A stretch of 12,023 nt of DNA from JBIOJB01 sp044450465. GTDB taxonomy: Bacteria; Chloroflexota; Dormibacteria; Dormibacterales; Dormibacteraceae. The stretch lies in contig JBIOJB010000091.1 in assembly GCA_044450465.1 (NCBI GenBank), forward strand, positions 1-12,023, written 5' to 3'. Below the pieces are notes generated by a model, which worked only from the letters and a program-made list of their open reading frames with translations, ran no database searches and was not told the origin of the DNA. The position numbers and the translations under genes are program-made. Of this stretch, positions 1 through 6,697 are shown one piece after another. The first letter of the stretch is position 1; the number at the start of each line of letters is the position of its first letter.

Positions 1-107
1 GCCTGGTACCCGCCCAGCCCTTCGTAGACGCCGATTGTGTGCAGGTCGTCGGTGCCGAACCAGCGCGTCAGCACCGGACCGCCGGTCGTGCCGCGCAGCT
101 CAGCCAT
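1..107 (-). CDS. nuoF: NADH-quinone oxidoreductase subunit F, N-terminal fragment
   Basis: Only the first 35 codons are inside the window; the gene runs off the left edge. The start is ATG at 107-105, 12 nt after the nuoE stop codon, with a weak purine-rich stretch upstream. The visible peptide begins MAELRGTTG and ends in YEGLGGYQA, which matches the conserved N-terminal 'Y..-GGY-AL' region of NuoF just before its FMN/NADH-binding Rossmann-like domain. NuoF is the peripheral-arm subunit that binds NADH, FMN and the N3 [4Fe-4S] cluster and forms a dehydrogenase module with NuoE and NuoG. None of the cofactor-binding residues are visible here. The identification rests on this short match plus position directly after nuoE, the normal complex I gene order. 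Confidence 0.85.
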   Translation of the reverse strand, partial: MAELRGTTGGPVLTRWFGTDDLHTIGVYEGLGGYQ

Positions 108-119
108 CTGAGCGTCTCT

Positions 120-623
120 TCACTGGGCTCCACCCGGTGCCACGGCGCCATCACGTCTTTCGGCGATCAAACGGGTGATTTTGGAAGGTGTCAGGTCGTA
201 GTGGTAGGCGTGGTCGAGACGCATCACGGGCGCGTACTCGCAGGCGCCGAGGCATTCCACGGCCTCGACGCTGAACAGCCCGTCGGAGCTCACCTGGCCC
301 TGTTCCTGCACTCCGACCTCGCGCATCGTGCTGTCGAGAAGCTCGTCCGCGCCGCGTAGCTTGCAGGAGATGTTGGTGCAGAGGTAAAGACGGTGCCGGC
401 CGATCGGCTCGGTATGGAACAGCGTGTAGAAGGTCGCCACGCCTTCGACGTAACCCGGATCGAGGTTGAGCGCCGCCGCCACCTCGCTCATGGCCTCCGG
501 TGTGAGATAGCCGAGCTCCTCCTGGGCCAGATCGAGCGCCGGCATCACCGCGGATCGGACCTCGGGGAACTGCGGGGGCAGCGCCTTGATCTCGTCGATC
601 AGGTGGCTCGAGAGCACGCTCAT
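120..623 (-). CDS. nuoE: NADH-quinone oxidoreductase subunit E ([2Fe-2S] thioredoxin-like)
   Basis: 167 aa, normal length for NuoE (24-kDa subunit). It carries the N1a [2Fe-2S] cluster of the complex I NADH dehydrogenase module on the cytoplasmic arm. The four ligands are visible as C82 and C87 (CTNISC, C-x4-C) and C124 and C128 (CLGAC, C-x3-C) in a thioredoxin-like C-terminal half. The N-terminal helical part contains the family segment VEGVATFYTLFH at about residues 59-70. The start is ATG at 623, 10 nt after the nuoD stop; the stop is TGA, 12 nt before nuoF. It lies in the nuoABCDEF operon and is probably co-transcribed with it. The last ~10 residues (Ala/Gly-rich) are outside the conserved domain. 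Confidence 0.96.
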   Translation of the reverse strand: MSVLSSHLIDEIKALPPQFPEVRSAVMPALDLAQEELGYLTPEAMSEVAAALNLDPGYVEGVATFYTLFHTEPIGRHRLYLCTNISCKLRGADELLDSTMREVGVQEQGQVSSDGLFSVEAVECLGACEYAPVMRLDHAYHYDLTPSKITRLIAERRDGAVAPGGAQ

Positions 624-633
624 CTCGCGGTTC

Positions 634-1851
634 TCACCGGTCGACGTCGCCCAGCACCGTGTCCGCCGTGCCGATGATCGCGATCATGTCGGCGACCATG
701 TGGTTGAGCGCCATCCGTTCGAGGGCCTGAAGATTCACAAAAGAAGCGGCGCGGAACTTCACCCGTCGCGGCTTGTGGGTACCGTCGCTGACGATGTAGC
801 AACCGTTCTCGCCGCGGCCCGATTCGACCGCCACGTAAACGTCGCCGGGCGGCACCGAGTAGCCCTCGGTGAAGAGCTTGAAATGGTGGATGACCGCCTC
901 CATCGAGGTTTCAAGCTCCTCGCGCGGCGGCGGGAGCATCTTGCGGTCGTCCACGTTGACGGGACCGTCCGGCAGCCTGTCGAGAGCCTGGCGCAGGATC
1001 TTGACAGCCTCGCGCATCTCCTTGATCCGGACGAGGTACCGGCCGTAGCAGTCGCATCGGTCCGAGGTCGCCACCTCGAAGTCGTAGTTCTCGTAGCCCG
1101 AGTAGGGGTAGGCACGGCGCAGATCCCACGCGACCCCTGAACCGCGGATCATCGGCCCCGTGGCTCCCAGGACCTTGGCGTCGTCCGCCGACAGCCGGCC
1201 GATGTCCATCGTCCGAGAGCGGAAGATCGGGTTCATCGTCAGCAGGTCCTCGTACTCGTCGATGTGACCCGGCATGTCGCCCACAAAGCGGTCGAGCAGC
1301 TCGAGGAACCTTGGCGTCGAATCGGCCATCACCCCACCGGGTCGGATGTAGGAGGTGTGCATCCGGAAGCCGGAGATCTCTTCGTTCATGGTCAGGATGG
1401 TCTCCCGCTCGCGGAAGCAGTACATGAGCATCGACATCGCGCCAAGCTCGATTCCACTTGTGCCAAGCCAGACCAGGTGAGAGGAGAGGCGCGTCAGCTC
1501 CGACATGATCACCCTGAGCCCCTGGGCTCGAGGCGGCGCCTCCACTCCCATCAGTTTCTCCACGGCCAGGGCATAGGCCAGGTTGTTGATGGGCGGCGAC
1601 AGGTAGTCGTGCCGGTCCGTGACCACAACAGCCTGCTGCCAGCGCAGGGCCTCCATCTGCTTTTCGATACCGGTGTGCAGGTAGCCGATCACGGGTTTGA
1701 TCCGCCTGATCTCCTCGCCGTCGAGATCGACGATGAGCCTGAGCACCCCGTGCGTCGACGGGTGATGGGGCCCGAAGTTCACGGTGAGCAGCTCGCCTCC
1801 GAAAGCGCCGTGCTCCCCGCTCTTGGTGATCGTTACTCCCTCGTTGGCCAC
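634..1851 (-). CDS. nuoD: NADH-quinone oxidoreductase subunit D (49-kDa, quinone-site subunit)
   Basis: 405 aa, usual length for an unfused NuoD. With NuoB it forms the quinone-reduction site where the peripheral arm meets the membrane. Landmarks are HHPSTH at 29-34 (quinone-site loop), GYLHTGIEK at about 56-64, DRHDYLSP at 79-86 (Y83 is the likely quinone-contact Tyr), FRMHTSYIRPGG at about 162-173, and a C-terminal GTADTVLGDVDR matching the family's '.D.V.GEVDR' ending. Start is GTG at 1851-1849, overlapping the nuoC stop by one base (TAGTG), so translation is probably coupled. Two deviations from the common consensus are visible: His81 where a hydrophobic residue is usual, and ESGRGENG at 343-350 where ESPRGELG-like sequences are usual. 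Neither suggests loss of function. Confidence 0.97.
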   Translation of the reverse strand: MANEGVTITKSGEHGAFGGELLTVNFGPHHPSTHGVLRLIVDLDGEEIRRIKPVIGYLHTGIEKQMEALRWQQAVVVTDRHDYLSPPINNLAYALAVEKLMGVEAPPRAQGLRVIMSELTRLSSHLVWLGTSGIELGAMSMLMYCFRERETILTMNEEISGFRMHTSYIRPGGVMADSTPRFLELLDRFVGDMPGHIDEYEDLLTMNPIFRSRTMDIGRLSADDAKVLGATGPMIRGSGVAWDLRRAYPYSGYENYDFEVATSDRCDCYGRYLVRIKEMREAVKILRQALDRLPDGPVNVDDRKMLPPPREELETSMEAVIHHFKLFTEGYSVPPGDVYVAVESGRGENGCYIVSDGTHKPRRVKFRAASFVNLQALERMALNHMVADMIAIIGTADTVLGDVDR

Positions 1852-2336
1852 TAGGCCTTCTCCGGTGCGGTCTGCCAGCTCTCGTGCTCGGGCGAGAACT
1901 CGACCGGATCGCCGCCCACCGGGTAGTCCCGTCGCAGCGGATGGCCGACCCAGTCGTCGGGCATGAGGATGCGAGACAAATCGGGGTGATCGCTGAAGAT
2001 CACGCCGAACATGTCGTAGGTCTCTCGCTCATCCCAGTTGGCGGGAGGGTAGAGGTCGTGAACCGAGTCGATCCGAGGCGGATCCCCGTCGACAAAGGCC
2101 CGCACGCGGACTTGCTCTCTCGAATCCAGATTGCGAAGCTGGTACACAAGCTCGAAGCGCGTGGGCCAATCCCTGGATGAGTCCGCCAGGTGGTCAACGC
2201 ACGTCATGAAGGACAGCATTCGGTAGCCCTGGTCTTTCAGCTCTCCCAGAGCCCGGCGGATGTCGCCAGGCTGAACCGTGACCCAGTTGTCACCGGCGCT
2301 CATGCCCTTTTCGACCACGAACCTGCCGTCGATCAC
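1851..2336 (-). CDS. nuoC: NADH-quinone oxidoreductase subunit C (30-kDa)
   Basis: 161 aa. A structural subunit of the complex I connecting module without cofactor. The diagnostic 30-kDa signature runs from ERETYDMFG at about 103-111 through HPDLSRILMPDDW to GHPLRRDYP at 131-139. A separate gene here, not the NuoCD fusion seen in E. coli. Start is GTG at 2336-2334, overlapping the nuoB stop by 4 nt (GTGA), which implies translational coupling. An internal ATG at codon 12 is a possible alternative start, but the 4-nt overlap favours the GTG. Stop TAG overlaps nuoD by one base. Confidence 0.96.
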   Translation of the reverse strand: MIDGRFVVEKGMSAGDNWVTVQPGDIRRALGELKDQGYRMLSFMTCVDHLADSSRDWPTRFELVYQLRNLDSREQVRVRAFVDGDPPRIDSVHDLYPPANWDERETYDMFGVIFSDHPDLSRILMPDDWVGHPLRRDYPVGGDPVEFSPEHESWQTAPEKA

Positions 2337-2821
2337 TGGCGCGGAAGAATTCCCTGAGCTTTGATGCGTGCCTGCAGGATCACGAGCGCGTTCAGCAGGT
2401 CCTCAGGCCGAGGAGGGCAACCTGGGACATAGACGTCGACCGGCACCACCTTGTCGACGCCCTGCAGCAGCGCGTAGTTGTTGAATACGCCCCCGGTCGA
2501 CGCGCAAGCGCCCATCGAGATCACCCATTTGGGCTCGGGCATCTGGTCGTAGATGGTTCTGAGAATCGGCGCCATCTTCTGCGAGACGCGACCGGAAACG
2601 ATCATCAGGTCCGATTGTCGTGGCGACGCACGCATCGCCTCTGAGCCGAAGCGCGCGATGTCCACGCTGGCGGTGGCGGTGGCGATCATCTCGATCGCGC
2701 AGCAGGCAAGTCCGAACTGCGCAGGCCAGATCGAGTTCCCGCGGCCCCAGCCGACGAGCTTGCCGATCGTCGTCGTGAGCACGTTCTGACCGAGCGCCTC
2801 GGCGAGGTCTTCTAATCCCAC
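2333..2821 (-). CDS. nuoB: NADH-quinone oxidoreductase subunit B (PSST, N2 cluster)
   Basis: 162 aa. Carries the terminal [4Fe-4S] cluster N2 that hands electrons to quinone. The cluster ligands are visible: the tandem C40-C41 (LACCAIE), C106 (GACASTGG) and C135 (GCPPRPE). It forms the quinone chamber with NuoD. The start is GTG at 2821-2819, inside the last codons of nuoA (10-nt overlap). A good Shine-Dalgarno (GGGAGG, 6 nt before the GTG, within the nuoA 3' end) decides this start. The 3' end overlaps nuoC by 4 nt. Confidence 0.97.
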   Translation of the reverse strand: MGLEDLAEALGQNVLTTTIGKLVGWGRGNSIWPAQFGLACCAIEMIATATASVDIARFGSEAMRASPRQSDLMIVSGRVSQKMAPILRTIYDQMPEPKWVISMGACASTGGVFNNYALLQGVDKVVPVDVYVPGCPPRPEDLLNALVILQARIKAQGILPRQ

Positions 2822-3168
2822 TCAAGGCCTCCCTTGCGCCAGATGTGAGCCAAAGCGATCGCGAGGATGCCCATGAAGACCAGCATCTCGATGAGGCCAA
2901 ACCATTTGAGCTGCTTGAGCAGCACCGCCCATGGATAGAAGAAGACTGCTTCGACGTCGAAGATGATGAAAAGCATCGCCGTGAGGTAGAAGCGCACGGA
3001 CAGCCGCCGGTGGGCCGGGTTGTCGGGAACGATGCCGGACTCGTACGGCTCCAGCTTGGTTCGAAACGGTTTGGACGGGCCGAGCACAAAGCTCAATGTG
3101 ATCAGCGCCCCGATCAACCCGAGGACGATCAGAGCGAAGATGAGAAGTGGGACGTAGCTCTCTAGCAA
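2812..3168 (-). CDS. nuoA: NADH-quinone oxidoreductase subunit A (membrane)
   Basis: 118 aa, typical for NuoA. Three predicted transmembrane helices at about 7-29, 61-82 and 90-109. The loop after helix 1 carries the conserved YESGI segment (42-46) and helix 2 carries FDVEA (70-74), a conserved acidic motif of this subunit near the quinone site. First gene of the nuo operon. The start is TTG at 3168-3166: a TAG lies in frame 8 codons upstream and no ATG or GTG is available between. A GGAGG at 3186-3182 lies 13 nt before the TTG, longer than ideal, so the start is likely rather than certain. Confidence 0.95.
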   Translation of the reverse strand: MLESYVPLLIFALIVLGLIGALITLSFVLGPSKPFRTKLEPYESGIVPDNPAHRRLSVRFYLTAMLFIIFDVEAVFFYPWAVLLKQLKWFGLIEMLVFMGILAIALAHIWRKGGLEWD

Positions 3169-3287
3169 GTTTCCGAACGGGCCTCCGACGAACTAGGGGG
3201 CTTTGAGACCGCTTAATTCTAGTGAGGTCTTGAGAAAAGACGACGGCAGCGCCCTGCTACGCAGACCGACTGGGTCACATCTCTGAC
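3169..3287 (-). promoter_or_regulatory. candidate nuo operon promoter and leader
   Basis: 119-nt gap between the esterase stop and nuoA. On the minus strand it contains TAGAAT at 3221-3216, a good -10 match, which would give a leader of about 40 nt including GGAGG at 3186-3182. No convincing -35 box stands at 16-18 nt spacing. A short 5-bp inverted repeat (GTCTT/AAGAC, 3227-3231 and 3237-3241) lies just upstream. Since osmC and the esterase read in the same direction, read-through into nuo is also possible. Confidence 0.3.
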
Positions 3288-4181
3288 CTAGCGATGGACG
3301 AAATCCAGAAGGATTCTGGTGGCGTCGAGGTGACGTGGGATGCGACCCACCAAAACGGCCGGCACGTATTGAGGGCCGCCCGGCCATCCGTGACCACCGC
3401 CATTGATCTTGTACAGGACGACGGGTTGAGCCTGAGGGGCGCTCCAGGTCAATCGTTCGACAGGGGCATCTCTCGCCGCCGTCGCCAGCAAGTCAACCGC
3501 AGGGATCGGGTGGCATCGGTTGGTAGCGGCCCAGTCGGCTGCGATCGTCTCAGCGCCGACCGATTCACGCCGGCCGGGCGAGACTAGATGCCGGCGAGCG
3601 CGGCGGCGAGCCAGCCAGGCCATCGGTCCGGAGGCAGCGCCCCCCTGATACGGGACAAGTGGATCGGCCGTGCCTTCAAACAGCAGAACTGGGGTGGGAT
3701 TGGCCGGCGCCGGCGCGGATCGGCGGCTCACTTCGCGGGCGGTGCCGGCGACCAGCACGAGGCTGGTGGAACGGACCAGGCCATGGCGAGCCAGGCGTTC
3801 CGCGAAGAACGCTCCATTTGAAAGGCCAACCAGCGTGATGCCGTTCGCCGATGCGGAGCTGTTGCCGACGAGGTGCTCGATCAGCTCGGCGACGAAGCCT
3901 GCGTCGTCGGCACCGTCGACCCGGCCGAGGCCCTGGTCATCCCAAATCTCGTCGAGCGCATCCGGAAACACCGTGAGGAAGCCGGCGTTGGGACCGCTCT
4001 CGGCGAGGCCGCTCCACCGAGCCATGTTGGGTCCGTTCAAGCCGCTGCCGTGGAGCACGACCATCAGCGGCGCCGGTAGCCGAGCAGGCGCCGCCACCCA
4101 AAAGGTGCGGTCGCCCCGCTCCGATTTGAGAGTTCGTCGCTGCAGGGCGGTCGGTGCACGCGACGAAGGCGGTCGAGTCAC
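3288..4181 (-). CDS. alpha/beta-hydrolase, LpqC / PHB-depolymerase-like esterase
   Basis: 297 aa from GTG at 4181-4179. The fold landmarks of a serine esterase appear in order: strand plus oxyanion segment PLMVVLHGSGLNG (about 38-50), nucleophile elbow GLSNGAF with Ser121, acidic residue in FEGTADPLVPYQGG (Asp173), and catalytic His264 in GGGHGWPGG. Spacing and the GGGHxWPG motif match the LpqC / poly(3-hydroxybutyrate) depolymerase-like family (COG3509-type), which hydrolyses ester bonds. The substrate cannot be read from sequence; no lipoprotein signal or TM segment is visible, so a cytoplasmic enzyme is likely, unlike exported LpqC. Starts 22 nt after the osmC stop, so probably co-transcribed with it. 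The reading frame stays open further upstream, but that part lies antisense-frame to osmC and has no esterase features. Confidence 0.82.
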   Translation of the reverse strand: MTRPPSSRAPTALQRRTLKSERGDRTFWVAAPARLPAPLMVVLHGSGLNGPNMARWSGLAESGPNAGFLTVFPDALDEIWDDQGLGRVDGADDAGFVAELIEHLVGNSSASANGITLVGLSNGAFFAERLARHGLVRSTSLVLVAGTAREVSRRSAPAPANPTPVLLFEGTADPLVPYQGGAASGPMAWLARRRARRHLVSPGRRESVGAETIAADWAATNRCHPIPAVDLLATAARDAPVERLTWSAPQAQPVVLYKINGGGHGWPGGPQYVPAVLVGRIPRHLDATRILLDFVHR

Positions 4182-4203
4182 CTTCCACGAACGCCTGCGC
4201 TTC

Positions 4204-4629
4204 TCAGCTTCCGCGGACGTCCTTCCGGTGGTGCTCGATCTTCGCGCCACGCGACAGCGTGGCGTGGATCGGGCAGTACCGATTGCAGGCCAGATCGAGA
4301 GCCTTGTCGACCAACTCTTTATCGGAGGGCCCGTCCCAGCCACAGTGAAACGTGATGTCGATCTTGTTGAACGCCCGCGGCCATTCGGCATCCTGCACGC
4401 CCAAGACCTCGACCTCGAGCCGCGCCAGAGGCTGCTTGTACTTTCTGAGCAGGAGCACAGCATTCAGGCCCGTGCAGCCGCCCAGCGCTGCGAGCAGCAT
4501 CTCCGTGGGCCGCATGGCGGTGTCATCGCCGAGGACCGGGCCCTCGTCGACGGCCGCTGCGTGGCCACTTGCCGCCTCGATCTCGAAGCGCACCTTATGG
4601 CCCGACCAGCGCGCGATCGCCCTCGCCAC
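4204..4629 (-). CDS. OsmC/YhfA-family redox protein
   Basis: 141 aa from GTG at 4629-4627, the usual OsmC length. The two redox-active cysteines of the family are in the expected contexts: C52 in ALGGCTGLN, at the start of the central helix, and C119 in RYCPIH. Ser/Met-Glu segment PTEMLLAALGG (41-51) is also characteristic. OsmC/Ohr proteins are thiol peroxidases reducing organic hydroperoxides; the YhfA-like branch, which this resembles, is less well characterised, so peroxidase activity is inferred. Extra cysteines C96 and C115 are present. The GTG is chosen because a -10-like TATTGT stands 7 nt upstream and it gives a normal-length protein. The frame remains open for 251 codons further upstream, but that extension lies antisense to the divergent methyltransferase gene and has no family match I recognise. 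Followed 22 nt later by the esterase. Confidence 0.88.
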   Translation of the reverse strand: MARAIARWSGHKVRFEIEAASGHAAAVDEGPVLGDDTAMRPTEMLLAALGGCTGLNAVLLLRKYKQPLARLEVEVLGVQDAEWPRAFNKIDITFHCGWDGPSDKELVDKALDLACNRYCPIHATLSRGAKIEHHRKDVRGS

Positions 4630-4636
4630 GGTGGGA

Positions 4637-4646
4637 ACAATAGACT
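4637..4646. promoter_or_regulatory. overlapping divergent -10 boxes (candidate bidirectional leaderless promoter)
   Basis: Within the 24-nt gap between osmC and the methyltransferase, the plus strand reads TAGACT at 4641-4646 and the minus strand reads TATTGT at 4642-4637. Both fit TANNNT and share the TA step at 4641-4642. Each is followed by exactly 7 nt and then a GTG start codon (plus 4654, minus 4629), so the arrangement is symmetric about 4641.5. A transcription start 7-8 nt after each -10 would fall on the start codon itself, giving leaderless mRNAs. No obvious -35 boxes were recognised; any would lie inside the opposite coding region. Confidence 0.5.
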
Positions 4647-4653
4647 CACGCAA

Positions 4654-5412
4654 GTGACGGAGGACGTGCGCGCCCGCTTCACCCCGGTGGCGGCCAACTA
4701 CTCGACATCCCCGTTTCACACGTCGTCGGAGAGGTTGCTCGAGGTGCTCGAGCTCGCCCAACCTCGCAAGGACGACCTGGCCCTTGACGTGGCGACCGGC
4801 ACCGGCAACACCGCCTTCGCCCTGACCCCTCACGTGCGCAGCGTGGTGGGGCTTGACCTGACTCGCGAGATGCTCAGCGTGGCGAGACGTGTGGCGGCCG
4901 AACGCGCCATCTCGAACGTTGACTGGGTGCTGGGAGACGCCGGCCGGCTGCCGTTTCCTGACGCGACGTTCGACCTCTACACCGTCAGGGCGGCCCCGCA
5001 TCACTTTCCCGACGTCGACTCGTTCCTCGCCGAAGCCCTCAGGGTGCTTCGTCCCGGCCACGTCGCCGTCATCGTCGACTGCGCTCCGCCGGCTCCGGCC
5101 AACAAGGTGCTCCACGGCGTCGAAGTTCGGCGCGATCCCTCCCACGTGAGATCGCTCACGGTCGATGAATGGGTCGCCCGGCTCGAACGGGCAGGCTTTC
5201 AGGTCGAAACCGCCGCGGCGCGCGAGCTCGATTGGGATTACGGCGAATGGATGAACACGATGGCGGTCGAGCCCGCCGTGGCCGAAGAGCTCGCCCGGGT
5301 CATCGAGTCGGCTGAAGGTCAGGCACGTGAGCAGCTCCATCCCACTAGGCGTGACGGAAAGCTCTGGCACGCCTACTGGCACTGCCTGATCCGGGCCCGT
5401 AAACCTGAGTGA
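4654..5412 (+). CDS. class I SAM-dependent methyltransferase, UbiE/Methyltransf_11-like
   Basis: 252 aa from GTG at 4654. SAM-binding motif I is DVATGTGNT (45-53); the acidic end of strand 2 is GLDLT (66-70); motif II region is GDAGRLPFPDATFD (94-107); motif III is RVLRPGHVAVIVD (130-142). The APHHFPD segment after motif II is typical of the UbiE-like Methyltransf_11 group acting on small molecules. The substrate is not predictable; it is not clearly UbiE/MenG itself. The frame is open far upstream, but this is antisense to osmC and the esterase, and the protein core starts at this GTG. It overlaps trmI by 4 nt (GTGA), so the two methyltransferases are probably translated together. Confidence 0.85.
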   Translation: MTEDVRARFTPVAANYSTSPFHTSSERLLEVLELAQPRKDDLALDVATGTGNTAFALTPHVRSVVGLDLTREMLSVARRVAAERAISNVDWVLGDAGRLPFPDATFDLYTVRAAPHHFPDVDSFLAEALRVLRPGHVAVIVDCAPPAPANKVLHGVEVRRDPSHVRSLTVDEWVARLERAGFQVETAAARELDWDYGEWMNTMAVEPAVAEELARVIESAEGQAREQLHPTRRDGKLWHAYWHCLIRARKPE

Positions 5413-6227
5413 CCGGTCCCCTCGCCGAAGGCGAGCTCATCCTCCTCGTCGACAAGGTGGGACGAAAGCACCGCGTGCGGCTGAAGGCCGGCCAGCGCCA
5501 TTCCATCCACTCGGGCGTCGTCGACCATGACGACCTGATCGGCCGCACGGAGGGCGTGATCGTGACCACCCAGCTGGGGGCGAGCTTGTTGGCCGTGCGG
5601 CCGACTTTCGCCGAACAGGTCACCGGGCGCGTGCGCCAGGCTCAGCCGATCTATCCCAAGGATCTTGGCGCCATCGTGATGGGGGCCGACCTGCATCCCG
5701 GCTCGAAGGTCCTCGAGGCAGGCACGGGAACCGGGGCTCTGACGCTGGCGGCGCTCCGCGCCGTAGGTCCAACCGGCCGCGTCGTCAGCTATGAGGTGCG
5801 CGAGGAGTTTCTCGAGGCCTCGCGGCGCGCGATCACAGACACCTTGGGTGAATTGCCGCCGAACCTCGAGCTGAAGCTCGGCGACATCTATGCCGGCGTC
5901 GAGGAGCGCCAGATGGACCGCGTGTTGCTCGACCTGCCAGAGCCGTGGGAGGCTGCGACCGCGGCCAAGCTGGCCCTGCGGCCGGGCGGCATCCTGTTCG
6001 CCCACTGCCCCAACGTCAGCCAGGTCCAGCGCCTCTTCGACTGCCTGCGCGACCTGAGGGGCTTCGGAATGCTCGAGGTGTTCGAGCTGCTGCAGCGCGG
6101 CTGGACCGTCCGGGGTCGCAGCCTCCGACCGTCCCATCGCATGGTGGCTCACACCGGATTCCTCTGCTTCGCGAGACGGCTCGCCGGTGACGACCTGTTC
6201 GAACCGGAGGGGGAAGGCTTCCGATAA
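5409..6227 (+). CDS. trmI: tRNA (adenine(58)-N1)-methyltransferase TrmI
   Basis: 272 aa, family length about 255-280. Makes m1A58 in the T-loop of tRNAs, usually as a homotetramer. The N-terminal beta domain contains GRKHRVRLKAG (19-29) and the characteristic HSGVVDHDDLIG (34-45), then the linker segment IYPKDLGAIVM (81-91). SAM motif I is LEAGTGTGAL (102-111), followed by SYEVREEF (127-134) and the catalytic-loop region DRVLLDLPEPW (170-180). The C-terminal RPSHRMVAHTGFL (about 238-250) is also a TrmI hallmark. Start is GTG at 5409, overlapping the TGA stop of the upstream methyltransferase. In Actinomycetota trmI often neighbours Pup-proteasome genes; none are visible here. Confidence 0.95.
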   Translation: MTGPLAEGELILLVDKVGRKHRVRLKAGQRHSIHSGVVDHDDLIGRTEGVIVTTQLGASLLAVRPTFAEQVTGRVRQAQPIYPKDLGAIVMGADLHPGSKVLEAGTGTGALTLAALRAVGPTGRVVSYEVREEFLEASRRAITDTLGELPPNLELKLGDIYAGVEERQMDRVLLDLPEPWEAATAAKLALRPGGILFAHCPNVSQVQRLFDCLRDLRGFGMLEVFELLQRGWTVRGRSLRPSHRMVAHTGFLCFARRLAGDDLFEPEGEGFR

Positions 6228-6258
6228 CCGAAGCGTTTCCTGCCCCGTTTAAGCACGC

Positions 6259-6651
6259 ATGGAGCGGCTCGCCACAAGAATCGTTCTGCTAATCGCTTCG
6301 GCAATCGCCACAGTCGCGCTCGTCGCGGTCGCTCCTATTACCCTCCACGACCGCATCGCATACGGGTCTTTCGCCATGACCGGCACCCCGCCGAGGGTGG
6401 ACTACTGTGGGAGGCGCTACTACCCCGGCAACCAGGCTCAGAACCTGGCTCAAATCAATGCCTTCATGACGACCGATGGATGGCAGGGTGTCGGGCAGAT
6501 CGATACGGCGCCGTCTGGAATGCCGATCTTAGCCGGCGTCATGTCACCCGCGATGCGCGCGCGCTATCAAACGAACGTCTGCGCCATGTCGCTCTGGGTG
6601 CAGACGGGACCCGACTCATACATCGAGTACGTGCTCAGCGGCGGCCCCTAG
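6259..6651 (+). CDS. small exported or membrane-anchored protein, unknown function
   Basis: 130 aa. I do not recognise a named family. Residues 1-7 are basic, followed by a hydrophobic segment at about 8-28 that could be an uncleaved anchor or Sec signal. The rest is a soluble-looking domain with PPRVDYCGRRYYPG (44-57) and only two cysteines in the mature part, C50 and C108, which could form a disulfide if the domain is outside the membrane. Start is ATG, 31 nt after the trmI stop; coding-type composition and a GC-rich hairpin immediately after the stop support it as real. It may be the last gene of the methyltransferase-trmI transcript or have its own weak promoter (TTTAAG 5 nt before the ATG). 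Confidence 0.7.
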   Translation: MERLATRIVLLIASAIATVALVAVAPITLHDRIAYGSFAMTGTPPRVDYCGRRYYPGNQAQNLAQINAFMTTDGWQGVGQIDTAPSGMPILAGVMSPAMRARYQTNVCAMSLWVQTGPDSYIEYVLSGGP

Positions 6652-6666
6652 CCCCGGTCTCCGGGG
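6652..6666 (+). terminator. GC-rich hairpin after the 130-aa gene
   Basis: Immediately after the TAG stop: CCCCGG, loop tct, CCGGGG, a perfect 6-bp stem. There is no downstream T run, so it is at best a non-canonical intrinsic terminator as used in GC-rich genomes. It separates the upstream cluster from the mdh promoter. Confidence 0.35.
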
Positions 6667-6675
6667 GGCAACAGT

Positions 6676-6689
6676 CAAACAGCTACGAT
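6676..6689 (+). promoter_or_regulatory. -10-like element upstream of mdh
   Basis: CAAAC at 6676-6680, then TACGAT at 6684-6689, 8 nt before the ATG of mdh at 6698. The same TACGAT, also preceded by CAAAC, occurs before the 9949 gene. There is no Shine-Dalgarno sequence in the interval, so a leaderless message is likely. No clear -35. Confidence 0.45.
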
Positions 6690-6697
6690 TGATTGAG

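Noticed and set aside
3227..3241. GTCTT/AAGAC inverted repeat between the esterase and nuoA
   Set aside because: Only 5 bp, no T tract in the right place for the esterase transcript; not enough to call a terminator or operator.
3670..4653. Plus-strand open frame upstream of and in frame with the methyltransferase
   Set aside because: It is antisense to the esterase and osmC genes, which have clear catalytic motifs; the methyltransferase fold starts only after GTG 4654.
4632..5382. Long minus-strand open frame continuous with osmC, suggesting an N-terminal extension of about 250 residues
   Set aside because: It lies entirely antisense to a well-supported methyltransferase gene, shows no domain, and osmC is already full length from GTG 4629. 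Stop-poor antisense frames are common in GC-rich DNA.
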